A stretch of 64,000 bases of DNA from Verrucomicrobiota bacterium (GTDB taxonomy: Bacteria; Verrucomicrobiota; Kiritimatiellia; RFP12; UBA1067), in NCBI GenBank assembly GCA_023269675.1, contig JAHFSX010000012.1, positions 1 to 64,000 of the forward strand, written 5' to 3'. Of this stretch, positions 17,926 to 26,659 are shown one piece after another. Numbering within the stretch: the first letter of the stretch is position 1; each line of letters begins with the position of its first letter. The translations under genes were made by a program, and so were the position numbers. The notes under the pieces were generated by a model. It was not told the DNA's origin, did no database searches, and saw nothing but the letters and a program-made list of their open reading frames with translations.

Positions 17926-18723
17926 TCAAACGTGGATGGCGGCGGGGGTGCGGCGGGCGAATTCGGCGGCGAAGGAGCGGTAGGCTTCCGCGCCCTTGCT
18001 GGAGGGGTCGTAGAAGATGACCGGCTGTCCGAAGCTGGGCGCCTCGCTGATGCGCACGTTGCGCGGGATGACCGTCTCGTAGACCGTCTCGCCGAAGTGC
18101 GAGCGCACCTCCTTCACCACGTCGGCCGCCAGACGCGTGCGCCCGTCGAACATGGTCATCAGGATGCCCTCCAGCTGCAGGCCGGGGTTTACGCCGTTGT
18201 CGCGCAGCTGGTTGATGAGAGAGGTGATCACGCTCAGCCCCTCCATGGCGTAGTACTCGCACTGCATGGGGACGACCACGGCGTCGGCCGCCGCGAGCGA
18301 GGAGGTCATGAGGATGCCGAGCGAGGGCGGGCAGTCCATGAGCACGTAGTCGAACACGCCGGCGGTGAGCACGCGGTCGAGCACGTTGCGCACGACGGCC
18401 AGGTGGTTCTCCTGGCGGGCGATCTCGATCTCCGCGCCCGCGAGGTCGAGCTCGGCGGGAATGATGTTGATGCCGTCGTACGGCGTGCCCTGGATGATGT
18501 CCGCCACGTCGGCGGTGCCGGTGAGCACCTGGTAGAGGCTCGCGCCCTGCTGGCGCGGCAGGCCGAGGCCGCTGGTGGCGTTGGCCTGCGGGTCGAGGTC
18601 GATGACCAGCACGGTCTTCTTCTGCTCCGACAGCGCGGCGGCGAGGTTGACGACCGTGGTCGTTTTGCCGACGCCGCCCTTCTGGTTGGCGATGGCGATG
18701 ACGCGCGAACTCCGTGTGCTCAT
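17926..18723 (-). CDS. parA: ParA/Soj-family ATPase
   Basis: 265 residues with the deviant Walker A KGGVGKTT near residue 15, the A' motif VIDLDPQANAT near 40-50 and Walker B-like YVLMDCPPSLG near 125. Length and motifs match chromosomal Soj/ParA proteins, which bind DNA as ATP dimers and segregate origins or other cargo with ParB. GGAG precedes the ATG. No ParB homologue or recognisable parS cluster lies next to it here. Its neighbours are LeuD upstream and the M1 peptidase 51 bp downstream. It could be the main chromosome partition ATPase with ParB encoded elsewhere, or a cargo-positioning ParA. Confidence 0.9.
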   Translation of the reverse strand: MSTRSSRVIAIANQKGGVGKTTTVVNLAAALSEQKKTVLVIDLDPQANATSGLGLPRQQGASLYQVLTGTADVADIIQGTPYDGINIIPAELDLAGAEIEIARQENHLAVVRNVLDRVLTAGVFDYVLMDCPPSLGILMTSSLAAADAVVVPMQCEYYAMEGLSVITSLINQLRDNGVNPGLQLEGILMTMFDGRTRLAADVVKEVRSHFGETVYETVIPRNVRISEAPSFGQPVIFYDPSSKGAEAYRSFAAEFARRTPAAIHV

Positions 18724-18755
18724 GTGGGAAGGCTCCGTTGGGGGGAGAAGCTACT

Positions 18756-18836
18756 CGTTACGGGTTACACGTTGTAGGTTACAGGTTGCCCATACGGCGT
18801 TACGAACTTGTAACACTTAACTTGTAACAGGCAACG
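18756..18836. repeat. Inverted arms of heptamer repeats (GTTACAG family)
   Basis: The left arm (18757-18791) is five in-phase words: GTTACGG, GTTACAC, GTTGTAG, GTTACAG, GTTGCCC. The right arm (18798-18836) reads on the other strand as GTTGCCT, GTTACAA, GTTAAGT, GTTACAA, GTTCGTA. The two arms can form a cruciform or RNA hairpin between leuD and parA. Confidence 0.85.
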
Positions 18837-19385
18837 TTATCTTTTGATCATGCCGATTTCACGGGCGTAGGCGAACATGCCGCCCGCCGCGATAACCGGC
18901 GCGACGGCGCCGACCGGTTTGAGCGCAAAGACCTTGCCGTCCGCCAGGCGGGTGATGGTGTTCTTCGGGATGTCCACCTCGGCCAGGTCGCCGGTCTTGA
19001 ACTCGCCGCACAGGCGCGTTTCGGACTCGAGCGGGAAGACCTCGCCGGTGGCCACCGAGTTGCGGAAGAAGATGCGCGCGTAGCTCTGGGCCACGACGGC
19101 CTTGGCGCCGGCCGCGCCCAGCGCGATGGGCGCGTGCTCGCGCGACGAGCCGCAGCCGAAGTTGCGCCCGCCGATGACGATCGGGTAGGGCGTCGTGCCG
19201 TCGGCGTTGGAGGCGAATTTCGGGAAGGTCTCGGGCAGGCCCGCCAGCGCGTACGAGCCGAGCTTGCGGTACTCCTCCGGAATCGTCGGTACGAGGTTCA
19301 GGTAGCAGGCCGGGATCAGCAGGTCGGTGTCGATGTTGTCTTCGAGCACGTAAACCGGGCCGCGGATGAGGGTCTCTTTAGGCAT
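18837..19385 (-). CDS. leuD: 3-isopropylmalate dehydratase small subunit type
   Basis: 182 residues; the swivelling small subunit of an aconitase-superfamily isomerase. Family signatures are DNIDTDLLIPA near the N-terminus and GGRNFGCGSSREHAP near residue 75. With the large subunit encoded upstream it should isomerise 2- and 3-isopropylmalate in leucine synthesis. Homoaconitase, or (R)-citramalate-linked use in isoleucine synthesis, is also possible for these short bacterial/archaeal-type subunits. AAGGAG precedes the ATG. The large-subunit gene ends 168 bp upstream on the same strand. leuA and leuB are not in the window. Confidence 0.88.
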   Translation of the reverse strand: MPKETLIRGPVYVLEDNIDTDLLIPACYLNLVPTIPEEYRKLGSYALAGLPETFPKFASNADGTTPYPIVIGGRNFGCGSSREHAPIALGAAGAKAVVAQSYARIFFRNSVATGEVFPLESETRLCGEFKTGDLAEVDIPKNTITRLADGKVFALKPVGAVAPVIAAGGMFAYAREIGMIKR

Positions 19386-19553
19386 GTGTGAAACTCCTTT
19401 CGATTGCTTGTTGTTCCCGTCAGGAAGACGGGAGCCAGAGGTCAGAATCCAGAAGGGCTCGCAAACAGACTGCTCAGCGGTTTTCGCTCAGAGGGAAAGC
19501 GTGCAGATCCCATCCTTGTCATTCTCATTCGGACTCCTGGCTTCACGAAGGTC
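19386..19553. other. Spacer between leuC- and leuD-type genes
   Basis: 168 bp without a gene. It contains weakly repetitive wording (around GAGCCAGAGGTCAGAATCC at about 19430 and CGGACTCCTGGCTTC at about 19540) whose ends are partly inverted with respect to each other. This could be another degenerate word repeat; no terminator is clear. Confidence 0.35.
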
Positions 19554-20843
19554 TTACACGTCGCGCGGGTCGGTGATGTGGCCCGTGAGGGCCGAAGCCG
19601 CCGCGGTGTAGGGGGACGCGAGGTAGACCTGCGAATCCTTCGAGCCCATGCGGCCGATGAAGTTGCGGTTGGTCGTGCTCACCACCACCTCGTGGCCGTG
19701 GGTGCGCCCGAAGGTGTCGACCGGCCCGCCGAGGCACGCGGCGCAGGAGGGCGGCGCGATGGGCTCGACGCCCGCCGCCTCGAAGATCGCGCGCAGGCTC
19801 TGGCCGCCGATCTGGGTGTCAGCCAGCCCCTGCTCGACCTGCCGCGTGGCCGGCACCAGCAGCGTGCGGACGGCGACCTTGCGGCCCTTCATGATCTTCG
19901 CCGCCATGACGAAGTCCTCCAGCTTGCCGCCGGTGCACGAGCCGATGTAGACCTGGTCGATCTTCACGCCGCGGCAGTCGCGCGCCAGCGCCTTGTTGTC
20001 GGGCAGGTGCGGCTTGGCAACGACCGGCTCGAGCTTCGAGACGTCGTAGCGGTATTCGGCCGCGACCTTGGCGTCCGGGTCGCTGTACAGCGGCTCGAAG
20101 GGCTTGGCGGTGCGGGCCCTGACGTAGTCGAAGGTCTTCTGGTCGGGAGCGATGATGCCGTTCTTGGCGCCGGCCTCGACCGCCATGTTGCAGATCGTGC
20201 AGCGTTCCTCGATGCTGAGGGCATCGATGGCGGAGCCGGTGAACTCCATGGCGCAGTAGGTCGCGCCGTCCACGCCGATGTCGCCGATGATGTGCAGGAT
20301 CAGGTCTTTGGCGGAGAGGTAGGACGGCAGTTCGCCGTCCAGCACGAAGCGGAGCGTCGTCGGCACCTTGACCAGCAGCTTGCCGGTGCCCATGATGAAG
20401 CCCGCGTCCGTGTTGCCGATGCCCGTCGCGAACGCGCCCAGCGCGCCGTGCGTGCAGGTGTGGGAGTCCGTGCCGAAGATCGTCTCGCCGGGGCGGACGT
20501 GGCCGAGCTCCGGCAGGGCCACGTGGCAGACGCCGCAGTAGCTGGCGGTGCCCGGATCGTAGAAGTAGGGCAGGCCCTGCTCTTTGACGAAGGCGCGCAG
20601 CGTGTCCACGTTGCGGTGGGCCTTCTCGTCGGCCGTGTAGATGTAGTGGTCCGGCAGGATCACGATCTTTTCGCGGTCGAAAACCTTGGCGTCCTTGCCG
20701 AACTCGCGGTGGAAGATGCCGATGGTCCCCGGCCCGCAGACGTCGTGCGTCAGCAGCATGCCGCATTTAGCCCAGATGTTGTCTCCGGGGGAGACCAGTT
20801 TCGCGCCCGACTCGCGGGCCAGGATTTTTTCAGTGATCGTCAT
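19554..20843 (-). CDS. leuC: 3-isopropylmalate dehydratase large subunit type
   Basis: 429 residues of the aconitase superfamily, with the [4Fe-4S]-binding cysteines visible in GSCTGGKLEDF and PPSCAACLGG, and FGTDSHTCTHGALGAFATGIGNTD in the first third. The size (about 430 rather than 470) and sequence style match the LeuC2/HacA-type subunits that work with a separate small subunit. I chose the ATG at 20843, with GGAG 7 bases upstream; the in-frame TTG at 20855 overlaps that site. Paired with the small-subunit gene downstream, it dehydrates and rehydrates isopropylmalate (or homocitrate/citramalate analogues). The unknown protein gene lies 72 bp upstream. Confidence 0.88.
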   Translation of the reverse strand: MTITEKILARESGAKLVSPGDNIWAKCGMLLTHDVCGPGTIGIFHREFGKDAKVFDREKIVILPDHYIYTADEKAHRNVDTLRAFVKEQGLPYFYDPGTASYCGVCHVALPELGHVRPGETIFGTDSHTCTHGALGAFATGIGNTDAGFIMGTGKLLVKVPTTLRFVLDGELPSYLSAKDLILHIIGDIGVDGATYCAMEFTGSAIDALSIEERCTICNMAVEAGAKNGIIAPDQKTFDYVRARTAKPFEPLYSDPDAKVAAEYRYDVSKLEPVVAKPHLPDNKALARDCRGVKIDQVYIGSCTGGKLEDFVMAAKIMKGRKVAVRTLLVPATRQVEQGLADTQIGGQSLRAIFEAAGVEPIAPPSCAACLGGPVDTFGRTHGHEVVVSTTNRNFIGRMGSKDSQVYLASPYTAAASALTGHITDPRDV

Positions 20844-20869
20844 TTTTTTCTCCAAAAACCATTGCCATG

Positions 20870-20896
20870 CGGACGGCCCGGCGGTCCGTCCCTACC
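20870..20896. repeat. REP-like half unit, family A
   Basis: A single hairpin, GGAC-ggcccggcg-GTCC, ending in GTCCCTACC, the family A right end. It lies between the unknown protein gene and leuC. Confidence 0.55.
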
Positions 20897-20915
20897 TTTT
20901 TCAGGTCGGAAGGGC

Positions 20916-21617
20916 TCAGCCCCGCCCCTGCACCAGATTGAAAAAGCGGTCCTGGTAGCGCTCGAACAGGTTGTTGTCCTGCAGCAGCTTGCCGAGCGCC
21001 TTGATCAGGCTCGGGTCTTTGGCGGCCGCCTGAAAGCCCTTTTCGATCTCGTCGCGCAGCGCGGCCGGCAGGCCGTCCTGAATTTCGAACATGCGGCGCT
21101 CGTGCAGCTCGCGGATGTTGGCCTGCGCCGAGTTCTGGATCACGGTCCAGAAGAGCCGCACCAGGCAGACGTCCCACGGGTCATCCACCCCCTTGATCAC
21201 GGCGGCGAAGGGGTCTTTCTTTGCGGCCACCTCGGTCTTGACGCGCTCCAGCACGGCTTCCGTGGTGTCGGTGAGCACCTGCTCGCTGAACGCCTCCTGT
21301 TTAAGCGTGTAGCCGTAACGCAGGATGCGCACCGTGTCCTCGTGCTTTTTCAGCCACTCGAGGTACTGCTGCGCCTGCTCGCCGAACCCCTCCAGCATCA
21401 GCGTCGAATAAGAGGAGGGCGTGATGATCTGGGGCCGCAGCGCCTGCATGCGCCCTTCGCGCACGCGCACCTTCCCGATGGAATCCATCAGTTCGCTCAC
21501 CATATGGTAATTGATGATCGTGTTTCCGAAGGTTTCGAGATGGCGCTTGGGCGGCACCACGATCTCCGTGTTGTTGACGGCGAACCAGAAATCAAATTGT
21601 GTGGGTTTCTTGCTCAT
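20916..21617 (-). CDS. Conserved-looking cytosolic protein of unknown function
   Basis: 233 residues starting at MSKKPTQFDFWFAVNNTEIV (ATG at 21617). I do not recognise a domain. The protein is rich in charged and helical segments (YLEWLKKHEDTVRILRYGYTLKQEAFSEQVL; EIEKGFQAAAKDPSLIKALGKLL), with no signal peptide, transmembrane segment or metal-binding pattern. The N-terminal ~60 residues are more beta-like. It lies between the genes for Dtd (56 bp upstream) and LeuC (72 bp downstream) on the same strand, so it may be transcribed with them. The strong amino-acid logic of the frame and its fit between neighbours support a real gene. Confidence 0.7.
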   Translation of the reverse strand: MSKKPTQFDFWFAVNNTEIVVPPKRHLETFGNTIINYHMVSELMDSIGKVRVREGRMQALRPQIITPSSYSTLMLEGFGEQAQQYLEWLKKHEDTVRILRYGYTLKQEAFSEQVLTDTTEAVLERVKTEVAAKKDPFAAVIKGVDDPWDVCLVRLFWTVIQNSAQANIRELHERRMFEIQDGLPAALRDEIEKGFQAAAKDPSLIKALGKLLQDNNLFERYQDRFFNLVQGRG

Positions 21618-21673
21618 GAAAAGGCGGACAGTATAGCATGAAAGCCGGCCGGCTGTCACGGGGGCGCGAAAGG

Positions 21674-22123
21674 CTAATTATCCGTGCGCAGCTCGACCGT
21701 CACCGGGCCGTCGTTGAGCAGGCGGACCCGCATCTCCGCGCCGAAGACCCCGGTGCCGACGCGGCTGTCGCCGAGCGTCAGGCGGAGCTGGCGCACCAGC
21801 TCGGCGTAGAGCGGTTCGGCGTGCTCCGGGCGCGAGGCCCCGATGAAACTCGGGCGGTTGCCTTTTTTCGTGTCGGCGTAGAGGGTGAACTGCGAGACCA
21901 CGATCACCGCTCCGCCGATGTCAGCGACCGATTTGTTCATCAGCCCCTGCTCGTCCTCGAAGATCCGCAGCGCGGGGATCTTGCGGGCCAGCCAGGCGAC
22001 GTCTTGGGGCCCGTCGCTGTGCGTGATGCCGAGCAGAATCAGGAACCCCCGTCCGATCTCCGCCACGCGCGCGCCGGCCACCTCGACCGAGGCCTCGGAT
22101 ACTCTCTGGATCAGCGCTTTCAT
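21674..22123 (-). CDS. dtd: D-aminoacyl-tRNA deacylase
   Basis: 149 residues, the usual Dtd length. The enzyme hydrolyses D-amino acids (and glycine) mischarged on tRNA and so protects translation. Diagnostic motifs are [13 protein letters not shown] at the start, VSQFTLYAD near residue 80, GNRPSF near 90 and the cross-subunit NDGPVT near the C-terminus; TGVFGAEM is also present. The ATG at 22123 is the family start. TATAAT lies only 3 bp upstream of it (22127-22132, minus strand) and no ribosome site is visible, so the message may be leaderless or start further upstream. Confidence 0.95.
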   Translation of the reverse strand: MKALIQRVSEASVEVAGARVAEIGRGFLILLGITHSDGPQDVAWLARKIPALRIFEDEQGLMNKSVADIGGAVIVVSQFTLYADTKKGNRPSFIGASRPEHAEPLYAELVRQLRLTLGDSRVGTGVFGAEMRVRLLNDGPVTVELRTDN

Positions 22124-22171
22124 TGGATTATACAGATCTGTCAGCAAAGAAGGTTCAGACCGTGCCCGCTT

Positions 22172-22286
22172 GTTGTACCGCCTTCAGGCGGCCCAGGGCA
22201 ACGCCGCATGGCCCGGGGCCGGCTGAAGCCGGTACAACGTGCCATGGACCGGGGCCGGCTGAAGCCGGTACAACGTGCCATGGACC
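22172..22286. repeat. REP-like hairpins, family B, with a 36-bp tandem duplication
   Basis: First unit: GTTGTA head and hairpin CCGCC-ttca-GGCGG (22172-22191). Then two inverted units, CCGGC-tgaa-GCCGG plus TACAAC (22219-22238 and 22255-22274), carried on an exact 36-bp tandem duplication (22215-22250 and 22251-22286). The stems differ between the two orientations but each is fully complementary. Confidence 0.85.
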
Positions 22287-22314
22287 GGGCCAAAGGAGAA
22301 CGTTCAAGCATGAT

Positions 22315-25300
22315 TCAGTTGAGCGCCTTCACCATTTTCCAGACGCGCAACAGCTCCGAGACGCCCCAGGCCTGCGCGCCGCAGCCGCGCGCGGCGTGCG
22401 GGGCGTCGCCGTCGCAGATCTCCGGCGGCTGGCAGACGCTCCCGCGGTTCAGATGCTCGACCGACGAGCCCAGCAGCGAGAGACCGGTCTGGCGCGCGGC
22501 CGCGCCGTAAACCTTCGCCAGCGCCTCGACGTAGAGCGGAAACTGCCACGTCCACGCCGTGCCGTTGTGGTAGGCCGGCTTGCGCCGCGTGTCCTCGTCG
22601 CCCTGATAATGCCCCTGATAGGGATTGTGCGGGTTGTTCAGCAGCACCCCGTCGCGCCAGACGGACATGTCCGCCAGCACCGGCCGGTCGGCCACGCTGC
22701 GGATCGCGCCCGGCACCAGCAGGCCTTCGCAGGCCTGCACGACCGCGGACTCCAGGTCGCGGTCGCGCAGCGCGCCGAGCGTGACCGCCAGCAGCTGGTT
22801 CGGCCGCAGCGCGTCTTCCTGCAAGGCTTTTTCGGCCGGTTCGCCTGCGCCCGCGCGCAGGCAGTCGGCCAGCCACCCCTCCTTGACGATGAAATAGCGC
22901 GTGAGCGAGTCGGACGCCCGGTCGGCGAGCGCGCCCCACGAGGCGTCGATCTTGCGCGCGACGATCCGCAGGCTGGCGATCCACAGCGCCTGGATCTCCA
23001 CGGGATACCCTTCGCGCGGGGTCGCGGCGGGATAGTTGGTGTCCATCCAGGTGAAGTGCGGCGGGCTGTAGATGAGCGCGCTGGCCGGGTCCATGCGGAT
23101 CCGGTTGGGCGTGCCGTCGCGGTAGTGCGTGACGATCGACACCAGCACGTCGCGGAACGTGCGGTTGCCGCACGTCGCGTTGAGCACGGTCTGGTCGTCG
23201 GTCGCCGCCATCAGGTCGCCCGCGGCCACGCAGAACCAGAGCGGCGCGTCCGAGGTGTCGCGGTTGGCGTCGTCGTTGCCGCGGATCATGTTGGGCAGCG
23301 TGCCCTCCCGCTCGAAACGCCCGAATTCATTGAGAATCGCCAGCGACTCGCTGTAACGTCCGTCGGCGATCAGGCCGCGCAATACGATCAGCGTGTCGCG
23401 CCCCCAATCCAGAAACCACGGGTAACCCGCGATGACGGTGCGCAGCGCGTCGCGGCGCACCACATAGAGCGACAGGGCGCGCGAAAGCGCTTCGGGCACC
23501 GGGAGCAGCGCCTCCGTCTTCTCCCGGCCGTCCTCCGGCCGGGGCTCTCCGTCCTCTGTCCACGCGTCCTGCCGCGAGGCGGTCAGCACCGCCTGGCGCG
23601 TGCCTTCCAGCGGCAGCTCGAACCAGCCGGGGCTGAAGAGGTCGCTCTTCGATTCCAGGCCGCGCCCCGCCTCTTCGGCATGCTCCAGCATGTACGCCCA
23701 GGAGGGATCGTGGTGGAACGTGCCGAGATCAGTCCCGATGCCGTAGGTCTCGCCGGGAGCCGGCGTGAAGCGGAACCCATTGTCCATCGCGTGAATGGCG
23801 GCCGGCCACTCGCGCTCGGGGCCGAGGAAAGCTTTGGTCTTGTGGTGGAAGCCGCGCCATTCGATGTCGGGCCGCATGACCACGGTCACCGTGTCGTGCG
23901 GATCCAGCCCGCCCTGCTTGTTGCGGCGGGCGACGATCAGCCGCACGCGGTTGACTCCCCACGCCATCTCCAAGCGGATGACCAGCGGCACCCAGCAGCC
24001 CATGCCGCAGGGCACCTTGAACGACCACTCCGCGAAGCGCCCGCCGGGGTCGGCCTCGAACTGCGCGAGGCAGGCCTTGTCGATCTCCTGCGAATACCCG
24101 CGATAGCGCAGCCAGGTGCGGCAGCGCGTCCAGAAAACCATTTTATCGACCGGCACCCGCGCGTCCGGGTTGGCGGCCAGCAGGCAGTCGTACTGGCTGT
24201 GGATCTCGCCCCATGCCGCACGCACCTGCGACATGGCGCCCGCGCCGTTCGAGAGCACCGTGGCCAGCGTGGCGTCGGTGCGCACCTGCACGCCGCTGAA
24301 GCGCGTGGTGACGCGCGCCGCGCCGGCGGGCGGCAGCACCAGCAGCGTCGATGCGTCGCGCCGGATGCCGTGCGGGGTGTAGACGGTGGTGGCCAGCGCG
24401 CGAGGTTCGGCACGGGTGCCGTCCAGTGTCGGATCGTAGGGCGCGACGGCCAGGAAGACCCCCCACCGGCCGTCGTCAAGGCGCACGGCGGTTTCGGCGG
24501 CCAGCGTGCGTTCACCCGAGGTGACCGCCGCGTCAAACGGATGCTCCGCACGCACCAGCAGGACCTGCCCCTCGGGCAGCATCACCTGGCGGCGCGTGTC
24601 GGCCGGCCAGGTCCAGGACACGCGGGCGGGCAGTCCGCCGTCCTCGCTCGCGCAGAAGCGGTCGGGGTCAGCCACCATGGCCGCGCCCAGCGCGTCGGGG
24701 TCGCCATCGAAGGCGAGGCGCGCGTCGGTGCCGCCGGTCGCCAGTTCCAAGCGCATGCGCAGGGCCATCAGGTTGCGCCGCCGCCGCGCGAGGGCCGCGG
24801 GCTCGCGTCCGCCCGCGAAGTGCGCCTGCTCGCCGGGCGTGAGGTCGGCCGAGTCGCGCGTGAGGCAGCAGACGTGGCCGGGCCGCAGATGCAGCTCGCC
24901 GCCGGGGGCGAGCGCGAAGGCCTCGCCGGAAACCAGATCCCAGACGACGGGAGCGTTGAAAGCCTTTGCATCCCAATGCACCGTGTGCCCGCGGGCGCAA
25001 TCGAAATTGACCAGCACCAGCAGGCTCTTGCCGTCCGGGGCCTCGCGCAGCACCGCGATGACGGGGCCCTCGCCGTGATGGACCAGGCGCAGCCGGGTGT
25101 CCGGGCCGAACACGGGGTGACTCGCCAGCAGCGTGTTCAGCCGGGCGATCTCGCCCACCTGATTGTGAGGCGCGTCCCAGCTCAGGCCGGAGGCGCCGTG
25201 GACATCGATCTTCTCCGCGGCGAACCATTCCACGCCGTTGGCGATGCCGAACGCGCCCTGGTGCGACAGCAGGGCCGAGAGCGCCACGCGCATGCGCGCA

Positions 25301-26568
25301 TAGGTTTCGCCGTGCGCGGCGAGGCGGCTGTTGTCATGGGTTTCGGCGAAGTGGATCAGCGGGCCGCAGCGCTCGGCCAGCGGAATCGCGCGCGGCAGGT
25401 ACCACTCCATGGCGCCGCGGTCCTCGGTCTGGAACAGCTCGGAGTAGGCCCAGTCAAGGTTGGAATCGGTGAGCAGCGACTCGGTGACTTCGACTTTGCC
25501 GCCGAGGCCCTCGAGCAGGAAGAGCGTGTCGGGATACTCTTCGCGCACGCGCGCCACGATATAGGTCCAGATCTCCCCCGGGATCATGTAGCCCGCGTCG
25601 CAGCGGAAGCCGTCCACGCCTTGGCGGCACCAGAAGAGAAAGACGTCGGCCATGTAGGCGCGCAGGTGCGGGTCGTGGTAGTCCAGCTCCACCAGGTCGG
25701 CCCAGGTCACGCCCCAGGCGCCGGGCGAGACGAACTCGCCGTCAGGCTTGCGGCGGTACCAGTCGGGATGATGGATCTGGAGCGTGGCCGCCCAGCCGGT
25801 GTGGTTGGCGGGCAGGTCCATGAAAAGGTAGCCGGCGCGGCTGTGCACCGCCGCGATCAGCTCGCGGAACTGGTCCAGCGGGGTGGCGCGCGTGTCGAAC
25901 TCGGCCAGCGAGGGATCGACCGAAAGGAAATCGAGCGCCGCAAAGGCCGAGCCGAAACGGCCCATACGCCCGTAGGTGGCGGGCGTGGGGTGGACGGGCA
26001 GGAGCTGCACGATGCGGAAGCCGAGCGTCCCCATGATGTGGTCCAGCTTGCGGATCACGTTGCGGAACGTGCCGGACGGCGGGATCACGGTGTACCCCAG
26101 GTGGTCCAGCTCGCGCTCTTTGCCGCGCACCGCGTCGGTCCGCGGGTTGTGGCGCAGCGACGCGCCGAACTGCCGCACGAAGGCCGAATACATGGTGTTC
26201 GCGCAGGCCGCGTGGGCGGGCTCGACCTTGATGCGCAGGTTGTCGCCCTCCGGCCATTCGGGGACGTGCGAGCCGTGGGCGAAGAAGCAGGCCTTGCCCG
26301 CGAAGATGCCGACCTGCGTGAGCGGGATGCGCACGGAAAAGACGCCCGGCGCGGTCGCGCGCATCGGCACGTCGTGCCAGTCGCGCGCCAAGACCGGCTC
26401 GCCGGAGTCGGTGCAGGCGATGATTTCCTGACGGCGGATGTGGGCCTGTCCCAGGTTGGTGCGGAACACGGCCCGCCCCGCGCGCGGCGCGTCCAGGCGC
26501 AGCGTGACCTCGAAGAGGTCACCCGCCCATTTCAGATGGAAACTGCCGGGATGTGGAGTATGTTGCAT
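22315..26568 (-). CDS. Fused GH13 alpha-amylase-type / GH133 amylo-1,6-glucosidase (glycogen debranching-like)
   Basis: 1417 residues. The N-terminal half (~150-560) is a GH13 barrel with nucleophile D324 (GFRCDAGYM), acid/base E353 (FLLEGLGG) and transition-state D412 (AETHDNSR). Middle beta-rich domains (~560-1000) resemble the GH133-associated N-domain. The C-terminal ~400 residues are the (alpha/alpha)6 GH133 domain (YPWFLDWGRDTLIVLRGL, DTSDAPLWF, WTWQFPLYVEAL). This arrangement parallels eukaryotic-type debranching enzymes, with a 4-alpha-glucanotransferase-like and a 1,6-glucosidase module acting on glycogen or maltodextrins. No signal peptide: cytosolic. GAGGGTGA precedes the ATG. Residues ~1002-1020, before the GH133 domain, are encoded by heptamer-phased repeat DNA. 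Confidence 0.88.
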   Translation of the reverse strand: MQHTPHPGSFHLKWAGDLFEVTLRLDAPRAGRAVFRTNLGQAHIRRQEIIACTDSGEPVLARDWHDVPMRATAPGVFSVRIPLTQVGIFAGKACFFAHGSHVPEWPEGDNLRIKVEPAHAACANTMYSAFVRQFGASLRHNPRTDAVRGKERELDHLGYTVIPPSGTFRNVIRKLDHIMGTLGFRIVQLLPVHPTPATYGRMGRFGSAFAALDFLSVDPSLAEFDTRATPLDQFRELIAAVHSRAGYLFMDLPANHTGWAATLQIHHPDWYRRKPDGEFVSPGAWGVTWADLVELDYHDPHLRAYMADVFLFWCRQGVDGFRCDAGYMIPGEIWTYIVARVREEYPDTLFLLEGLGGKVEVTESLLTDSNLDWAYSELFQTEDRGAMEWYLPRAIPLAERCGPLIHFAETHDNSRLAAHGETYARMRVALSALLSHQGAFGIANGVEWFAAEKIDVHGASGLSWDAPHNQVGEIARLNTLLASHPVFGPDTRLRLVHHGEGPVIAVLREAPDGKSLLVLVNFDCARGHTVHWDAKAFNAPVVWDLVSGEAFALAPGGELHLRPGHVCCLTRDSADLTPGEQAHFAGGREPAALARRRRNLMALRMRLELATGGTDARLAFDGDPDALGAAMVADPDRFCASEDGGLPARVSWTWPADTRRQVMLPEGQVLLVRAEHPFDAAVTSGERTLAAETAVRLDDGRWGVFLAVAPYDPTLDGTRAEPRALATTVYTPHGIRRDASTLLVLPPAGAARVTTRFSGVQVRTDATLATVLSNGAGAMSQVRAAWGEIHSQYDCLLAANPDARVPVDKMVFWTRCRTWLRYRGYSQEIDKACLAQFEADPGGRFAEWSFKVPCGMGCWVPLVIRLEMAWGVNRVRLIVARRNKQGGLDPHDTVTVVMRPDIEWRGFHHKTKAFLGPEREWPAAIHAMDNGFRFTPAPGETYGIGTDLGTFHHDPSWAYMLEHAEEAGRGLESKSDLFSPGWFELPLEGTRQAVLTASRQDAWTEDGEPRPEDGREKTEALLPVPEALSRALSLYVVRRDALRTVIAGYPWFLDWGRDTLIVLRGLIADGRYSESLAILNEFGRFEREGTLPNMIRGNDDANRDTSDAPLWFCVAAGDLMAATDDQTVLNATCGNRTFRDVLVSIVTHYRDGTPNRIRMDPASALIYSPPHFTWMDTNYPAATPREGYPVEIQALWIASLRIVARKIDASWGALADRASDSLTRYFIVKEGWLADCLRAGAGEPAEKALQEDALRPNQLLAVTLGALRDRDLESAVVQACEGLLVPGAIRSVADRPVLADMSVWRDGVLLNNPHNPYQGHYQGDEDTRRKPAYHNGTAWTWQFPLYVEALAKVYGAAARQTGLSLLGSSVEHLNRGSVCQPPEICDGDAPHAARGCGAQAWGVSELLRVWKMVKALN
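23510..23565. repeat. Heptamer-phased word repeat inside the GH13-GH133 gene
   Basis: In-phase words GCCTCCG, TCTTCTC, CCGGCCG, TCCTCCG, GCCGGGG, CTCTCCG, TCCTCTG, TCCACGC. This is the same vocabulary as the ketosynthase linker, here more diverged. It encodes the acidic linker TEDGEPRPEDGREKTEA before the GH133 domain. Confidence 0.65.
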
Positions 26569-26603
26569 GATTCACCCTCAAACTATGCCCCATTGCTTGG
26601 CGC

Positions 26604-26632
26604 TTGGCAACGGGAAAGTGAACGCGTATACT
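26604..26632 (+). promoter_or_regulatory. Sigma70-type promoter for metF
   Basis: TTGGCA (26604-26609), 17-bp spacer, TATACT (26627-26632); predicted start about 20 bases before the metF ATG. It lies in the 91-bp divergent region shared with the GH13-GH133 gene. Confidence 0.65.
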
Positions 26633-26659
26633 GACGCCCTTTCGGTTTAGGAAAAGCGC

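Noticed and set aside
22172..22286. Possible CRISPR array
   Set aside because: Only two adjacent 36-bp copies without spacers; they are family B hairpins with a tandem duplication.
22123..26634. A 1500-codon open frame on the plus strand opposite the GH13-GH133 gene
   Set aside because: Its translation is Arg/Ala/His-rich low-complexity typical of the antisense of a GC-rich gene; the minus strand carries all catalytic motifs.
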